DNA of 12,069 bases from Acanthaster planci (Eukaryota > Echinodermata > Asteroidea > Valvatida > Acanthasteridae). Below the pieces are notes generated by a model, which saw only the letters and a list, made by a program, of their open reading frames with translations, was not told the DNA's origin and did not search any database. Every line of letters starts with the position of its first letter. Position 1 is the stretch's first letter. A program made the position numbers and the translations under genes. Location: contig NW_019091505.1 of NCBI RefSeq assembly GCF_001949145.1, forward strand, positions 587,690-599,758. The letters are read 5' to 3'. Below, piece after piece: positions 8,597-12,069 of this stretch.

Positions 8597-9559
8597 AGTT
8601 CTTCTCTCACAAAACTCTGCTTTGGCCCCTCACGTAAGTAGGACAAAGTTGGCCCTGTTTTAACCCATTTATCCCCGACCCGTTTAAACTGGTTCATGCG
8701 TTTTTCCTGATAAACGTCCACGGACCAAATAGGATCTGTTGCCCTTTTAACCGTGCCTCCCTCCTGTTCCCCGGGGTAATAGAGATATCTAATGGCTGCG
8801 TCAGAAGCAAGTTCTTTTGGGGATTTCCTAGGAGGCACACTGGGCGCTTCTTTCATGCTGTCTAATTTGACGGCTTCTGCTGGCTCTTTCCCAATCAACC
8901 TGGTGTTTTCCTCGTTGAGCAATTAATTGGAGCAGATGTTGTACCCATTCCATGTTTCGTTCGCCGACATTTAACATTTTTTGAGCATATTGATGGCCAA
9001 ATAAACGCTCAGCCAAAGTCCTGTTAAACCGTTCGACAATTCCCTGCCACCTATGAACCCCTGGTTCGCCCACTTGACTCTGGACTACATGTTTGTTAAA
9101 CAACTTTTTAAACCCGCCTTTAAATTTTGATACTGAGTCTACCTCAATTAACCTAGGCCAAGTCAGTGGCGATCTTTCATAGATGCGTTTAACGGCTTCC
9201 GACGTCTGTTCGGCCATTTTACTAGTCAACGGCTCGGATTCCTTGTACCTCGACCCCACATTGACTACGATCAAAGCATATTTATATTTAAGTTTTTTTA
9301 TTTACTCGGTCCCAGGGCAAGTATAAAATGTCCAATTGATGCGCTTCATTCGGTTTGACAAACTCGGATTGTAGCGTCGTCAGCCTGGGTACGTATCCAG
9401 GCGTGGGTAAATAAATTTGCCAAATTGCCTGCTTTTTTAAAACAAGTTTTTTATGGCCGATTTTTCTGTGGCCGTCTTTTGATGCAAATGGTCAACGGCA
9501 CTTTCGCCCTTCCAGTAACCTTCGGGGCTATAAAACAATTTTGAAAATTCTTTTTCCAT
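8557..9559 (-). pseudogene. DDE integrase, Polinton (rve) type, frameshifted
   Basis: This is the retrovirus-like integrase that joins element DNA to the host chromosome. Reading down the minus strand, an ATG at 9559 opens a short segment with YSPEGYWKG that stops at 9437-9439. A second frame (QAIWQIYLPTPGY) carries the first catalytic Asp (9330-9332) and stops at 9288-9290. A third carries SRYKESEPLTSK, the second Asp (9137-9139) and the catalytic Glu (9032-9034, in GIVERFNRT), with 34 residues between the last two. The fourth runs to the stop at 8557-8559 with the C-terminal GPKQSFVREEL block. Frame changes at about 9435 and 9292 fall in poly-A runs (T on the plus strand). The third is near 8930. 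No other in-frame stops are seen. Its 3' end overlaps the polymerase tail by 40 bp. Confidence 0.92.
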
Positions 9560-9643
9560 TTAAAATAAGTCGGTTAAACTGAAGCTAAGCTAATCGGTAG
9601 GCAAAAAAAAAACGACCAAGGCCGTTTCCCCCTAAAATCCATA
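9560..9643. other. Spacer between minus-strand genes
   Basis: An 84-bp A/T-rich spacer between the small hydrophobic protein and the integrase, including an A10 run at 9603-9612. It could hold the integrase promoter, but no clear TATA element stands out. Confidence 0.35.
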
Positions 9644-10005
9644 TTAACGCACGAACTTTTCGGCCTTCTGTAGTTTGTAGAAATCAGAGAATTTGGGCTC
9701 TGGCGGCAGGGGCGCAACCTGTTTGCCCGTCAATTCAGCGTAAGCTCTTAAAGCTTCGTCTACGTTTACAAAAGTCTGCTGACTGCGCGTTCCTGCCTCA
9801 TGCGCTTGTTTAAAAAGTCTAACATACGAACACCATTTTTTTCCCAGTCTTGTTTGGCCTTTGAAAGTTGTTCCAAAGCTAAGTCATGTCAATTTCGTTC
9901 CTCGTCTACTCTGTTTTTCCTCAGACTACTAAATAAAAAATTTGAGCCTGTAAACGACAAAGCATTGACTATGGCTCCTCCTGCCAACATTAGAGCGCTT
10001 GCCAT
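9644..10005 (-). pseudogene. Conserved Polinton-type small protein, function unknown (broken)
   Basis: The ATG at 10003-10005 begins MASALMLAGGAIVNALSFTG, a hydrophobic Ala/Gly-rich stretch of about 25 residues that could be a membrane segment or signal anchor. A charged, probably helical region (HDLALEQLSKAKQDWEK) follows, then a tail with YAELTG, PPEPKFSDFY and a stop at 9644-9646. One in-frame TGA lies at 9889-9891 (codon 39) and one frame change near 9780. About 120 codons in all. The organisation resembles a small protein I associate with invertebrate Polintons, but no biochemical role is known to me. Its start is 21 bp from the divergent plus-strand genes, which suggests co-regulation with virion genes. 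A minor virion or membrane-active protein is possible, which is inference only. Confidence 0.6.
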
Positions 10006-10025
10006 TTTAAAATATGTATTTTAAA
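10006..10025. promoter_or_regulatory. Palindrome filling a divergent intergenic gap
   Basis: TTTAAAATA (10006-10014) and TATTTTAAA (10017-10025) form a perfect 9-bp inverted repeat around TG. They occupy all but one base of the gap between two divergent ATG codons (minus 10005, plus 10027). The site is a candidate bidirectional core promoter or symmetric operator. There is no room for a conventional TATA-to-start spacing, so transcripts may begin inside the opposing gene. Confidence 0.45.
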
Positions 10026-10026
10026 C

Positions 10027-10158
10027 ATGGATCGCAAAATTAAAGACCAATTGGCAGAGATTCAGACGGATCAAACAAATATTGAGGGCATGCTGGGCGA
10101 CGTGTGTGCCTACATAGACCACCAGGGAGACATGCTTTTAGAGATTCAAACGTGCTGA
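10027..10158 (+). CDS. Small uncharacterised 43-residue protein
   Basis: A short frame begins at the ATG 22 bp from the divergent start and ends in TGA at 10156-10158. It begins MDRKIKDQLAEIQTDQTNIE and is rich in Gln, Asp and Glu with heptad-like spacing of hydrophobic residues, so it may be helical or coiled-coil. The next frame's first ATG (10164) follows within 6 bases, like a compact viral gene pair. It could instead be the N-terminus of the following protein separated by a frame change. I do not recognise the family. Confidence 0.35.
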   Translation: MDRKIKDQLAEIQTDQTNIEGMLGDVCAYIDHQGDMLLEIQTC

Positions 10159-10163
10159 TCAAA

Positions 10164-11214
10164 ATGAGACACCAAACGTTTCACAAGCATGAGTTACTGT
10201 GCAAATACAACGAACTTAACGTTAGCTTACACAGCAATAAAATCGTAAGCTACTGCGACGAAGATATATTTCATAACTTTAAAGATAATTGGTTTGCCCC
10301 TGTCGCAGACAAAAAATATGGCCTATTTTAGCCTGTAAGGGAAAATGTGGCAAAATTACGTTTAGGAGCTGCCGACGTTAACGCGGCTCTAAACGACTGC
10401 AAAGACAAGGCCATTACAGACGCTTTTAAAAATCGTTACGCGATTGTACTAGACGTACCGCTATTGACGGATCATGGGCCCTTTTAGCCGTCGGCTTTTA
10501 AAGAGCCTCTGACCTATCAATTGATGTTTAACAGTCACGGCAAAGTGGTTAAGAGCGTAGACACGGCCGCCGAGTATTCAATTTCAGACTTGACCTTGGA
10601 GTACAAGGTAGTCACAAATCGAGATTTGGCCACGAACCTGAGGAAAAAACACAAGGGGCCGGTGTACTATCTATTTGACAGGATTCACTCGTGGAAGAAG
10701 CAGACAGTCAATAAATCAGACACGCTATGAACCATCAACAGTGGCCAAAAAATTAAAAGCTTAAAAGGCGTCTTGACCCTATTTAAAGATCCAACTGAAA
10801 AGAACCTGCAGAAATTTTATAATCGGCATTTAACTAAAACAAGTGTCACGGTAGGAGGCAAGCCAAATTATATATTCGCAGGGGCTTTTCGAGTACCAGC
10901 ATTTTACAGAAATTTGCAAATATTTTGGAGACTCAGATTCCGAAGTGGGTCAAGCGGTCATTAAAGACCTTAATTTAACGGGCGTCGACATGGCCAGTTA
11001 TTTAAAAGACAAGTACAGGCTCTGGCTAGATTTCAGAAGCTCCGACGACAATTCGGCTCACGGGTCAGGTAGACCATTAGACGGTGGTGGAGACATTTCG
11101 ATACAAATGGAAAGAGCGGCAGAGACGGCGGGGGCTTTAACAATGTACGTGTTTTTAGTTATGGACTCACAGTTGACGGTGGAGAACGGAAATTTTAAGA
11201 GCTTGGTATATTAA
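10164..11214 (+). pseudogene. Capsid-type virion protein, Polinton (broken)
   Basis: One frame runs from the ATG at 10164 (MRHQTFHKHELL) to about 10885 and a second to the TAA at 11212-11214, about 350 codons. Conserved-looking blocks are KLRLGAADVNAAL, SDLTLEYKVVTNRDLA, NKSDTL, KSLKGVLTLFKDP, YRLWLDFRSSDDN-HGSG and the C-terminal MYVFLVMDSQLTVENG. The beta-rich pattern, gene position before the packaging ATPase and recalled similarity to large invertebrate Polinton proteins point to a jelly-roll virion protein. I cannot decide between the major capsid and a minor (penton-like) one. In-frame stops lie at 10329 (TAG), 10485 (TAG) and 10728 (TGA). The frame change falls between 10880 and 10900, in G4/T4-containing sequence. 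Confidence 0.68.
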
Positions 11215-11231
11215 AATGGTTTTAAAGTAAA

Positions 11232-11864
11232 ATGAATAGGAACATGTATAAATCACGTCATTGCACTTTAATTGTTGGTGATACTGGAAGTGGTAAAACG
11301 AAATGGGCACTTGATTTATTGAAGCATGCGTAGAAATTGACATTTGAGGCGATTGTAATAATTTGCCCTGCACTATTTAGAAATAAAACTTATTTAGATC
11401 GGTTATGGGTTTATACCGATGACAATGTCCATTTATGTGACTTGGAAAAGGAGAATTTAGAATTAAACGAGGCAATTTACCTATATCAGAAAGTTTTCGA
11501 CGGTGTACATACGCTGTTTATAATTGATGATTGTTCAGCCAACCAATTTATTAAGTATCACAAGAGATCGCAAAAAAGCAACACTTGTGCTTTGAGTCAA
11601 ATGGCGTTCAGCGGCAGACATTATCTTCATTCTTGCTGGTTATTGACACAAAAATATGATGCAGTTTTGAAAGACTACAGGAGCAACATGGCGTGGGTGG
11701 CAATTTTCTATAGTAAAGATAAATCATCCTTTGATCAGATGCTTGATGAAAATGATGTGGTACCCTACGAAAAAGGGAACCAAGTAAAACAGCATTTAAG
11801 AAATTTTAAATTTACCAAGTTAGTCATTAATACTAGGCCACCTGTGTCATATTTGCAACAGTAA
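11232..11864 (+). pseudogene. FtsK/HerA-like genome-packaging ATPase, one internal stop
   Basis: This 210-codon frame is broken only by a TAG at 11331-11333 (codon 34). It starts 17 bp after the capsid-type gene. A Walker A motif GDTGSGKT lies at residues 16-23, and a Walker B motif (LFIIDD) at residues 95-100. An LLTQKY block and a basic C-terminal part follow. Length and layout fit the adenovirus/poxvirus A32-like packaging ATPases of Polintons, which pump DNA into the capsid. The stop falls just after the P-loop, so only a 33-residue fragment could be made from the first ATG. Apart from this stop it is the best-preserved gene of the element here. Confidence 0.88.
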
Positions 11865-11874
11865 AAATGAGAAA

Positions 11875-12069
11875 ATGTATTTATGTAAAATTGAAATTAA
11901 GATTGAAACAAAAGTCTGCAATCGCTGCCACAAATTAAAAGATTTGAATTCTTTTAAAGTTACATACATTGTACAACGGTAAAATATGCGTTGGTTGCAT
12001 TAGCAGCAACAAATCGGCAAAAATTTCCAATGAGCAATGCAACTGCATCCACGGAAAACAAAAAAGCTT
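11875..12069 (+). pseudogene. Cys-rich zinc-binding protein, partial, frameshifted
   Basis: The ATG at 11875 begins a frame with KVCNRCHK (first CxxC pair) that ends in TAA at 11980-11982. The adjoining frame takes over near 11972 with KICVGC (second pair) and then CNCIHGKQKS, and runs off the window end. The two CxxC pairs about 20 residues apart form a classic zinc-ribbon arrangement. The final Cys/His cluster hints at further metal-binding repeats, faintly like the EsV-1-7-type Cys/His motifs of algae and large DNA viruses. It lies just 10 bp after the ATPase. The function is unknown to me. An overlapping ATG at 11867 leads only to a 23-codon frame. Confidence 0.5.

Larger units (their letters stand above)
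6120..12069 (+). mobile_element. Maverick/Polinton element, decayed, right end not reached
   Basis: The segment carries the combination that defines Polintons: a protein-primed family B DNA polymerase, a retroviral-type DDE integrase, a capsid-type virion protein and an FtsK/HerA-like packaging ATPase. Two further virus-like open frames are also present. Gene directions are + for polymerase, - for integrase and the small hydrophobic protein, and + for the virion genes. The left boundary is approximate. I set it before the G/C-rich repeats at 6155-6226, and I could not identify terminal inverted repeats or the target duplication. Nearly all genes hold stops or frame changes, so this copy is a fossil. 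Intact elements are usually 15-20 kb, so a large part may lie beyond the window. Confidence 0.88.

Noticed and set aside
8557-9559. LTR retrotransposon integrase
   Set aside because: No reverse transcriptase, RNase H or LTR is present, and the flanking polymerase, capsid-type and ATPase genes fit a Polinton.
6309-11864. Alternative genetic code or stop-codon suppression across the element
   Set aside because: All three stop types occur, together with frame changes and a large deletion, so ordinary decay explains them.

Overview
The window looks like metazoan nuclear DNA, probably from a marine invertebrate. It carries split exons with GT/AG boundaries, a ciliary/centriolar gene (OFD1), vertebrate-type TTAGGG telomere-like units inside a minisatellite, several small inverted-repeat elements, and a decayed Maverick/Polinton, a class of large virus-like DNA transposon of animals and protists. 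The species cannot be fixed from sequence alone.

Layout. Bases 1-3299 hold no gene I can recognise. They contain small palindromic or inverted-repeat structures (132-529, 724-747, 873-969, 1538-1679, 2868-3033) and a 38-bp direct duplication (2285-2360). Bases 3300-3716 are a six-copy minisatellite of 66/73-bp units arranged as a 212-bp three-unit higher-order repeat. Each internal junction carries a head-to-head telomere-like hairpin. Bases 3874-5607 hold three consecutive phase-0 coding exons that encode the N-terminus of OFD1, including most of its LisH domain. No further OFD1 exon is seen, so the gene probably continues beyond the window with the Polinton lying in its third visible intron.

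From about 6120 to the window edge lies the Polinton. A left flank with three perfect NF-kB-type decamers and TATA-like boxes precedes a protein-primed family B DNA polymerase pseudogene (+). This is followed by a tail-to-tail DDE integrase (-), a conserved small hydrophobic-N-terminus protein (-), a divergently transcribed capsid-type virion protein (+), an FtsK/HerA-like packaging ATPase (+) and the start of a Cys-rich zinc-binding protein (+). The set matches a virus: replication (polymerase), insertion (integrase), virion building (capsid-type protein) and genome packaging (ATPase). An adenovirus-like protease and the right terminal inverted repeat were not found and may lie past the window.

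Almost every element gene is broken. I count about ten in-frame stop codons and about nine frame changes, plus a large internal deletion in the polymerase that removes the exonuclease II/III and motif A region. At least three frame changes fall at poly-A runs, so some could be assembly errors, but the substitution-type stops show real decay. The OFD1 exons in the same window are intact.
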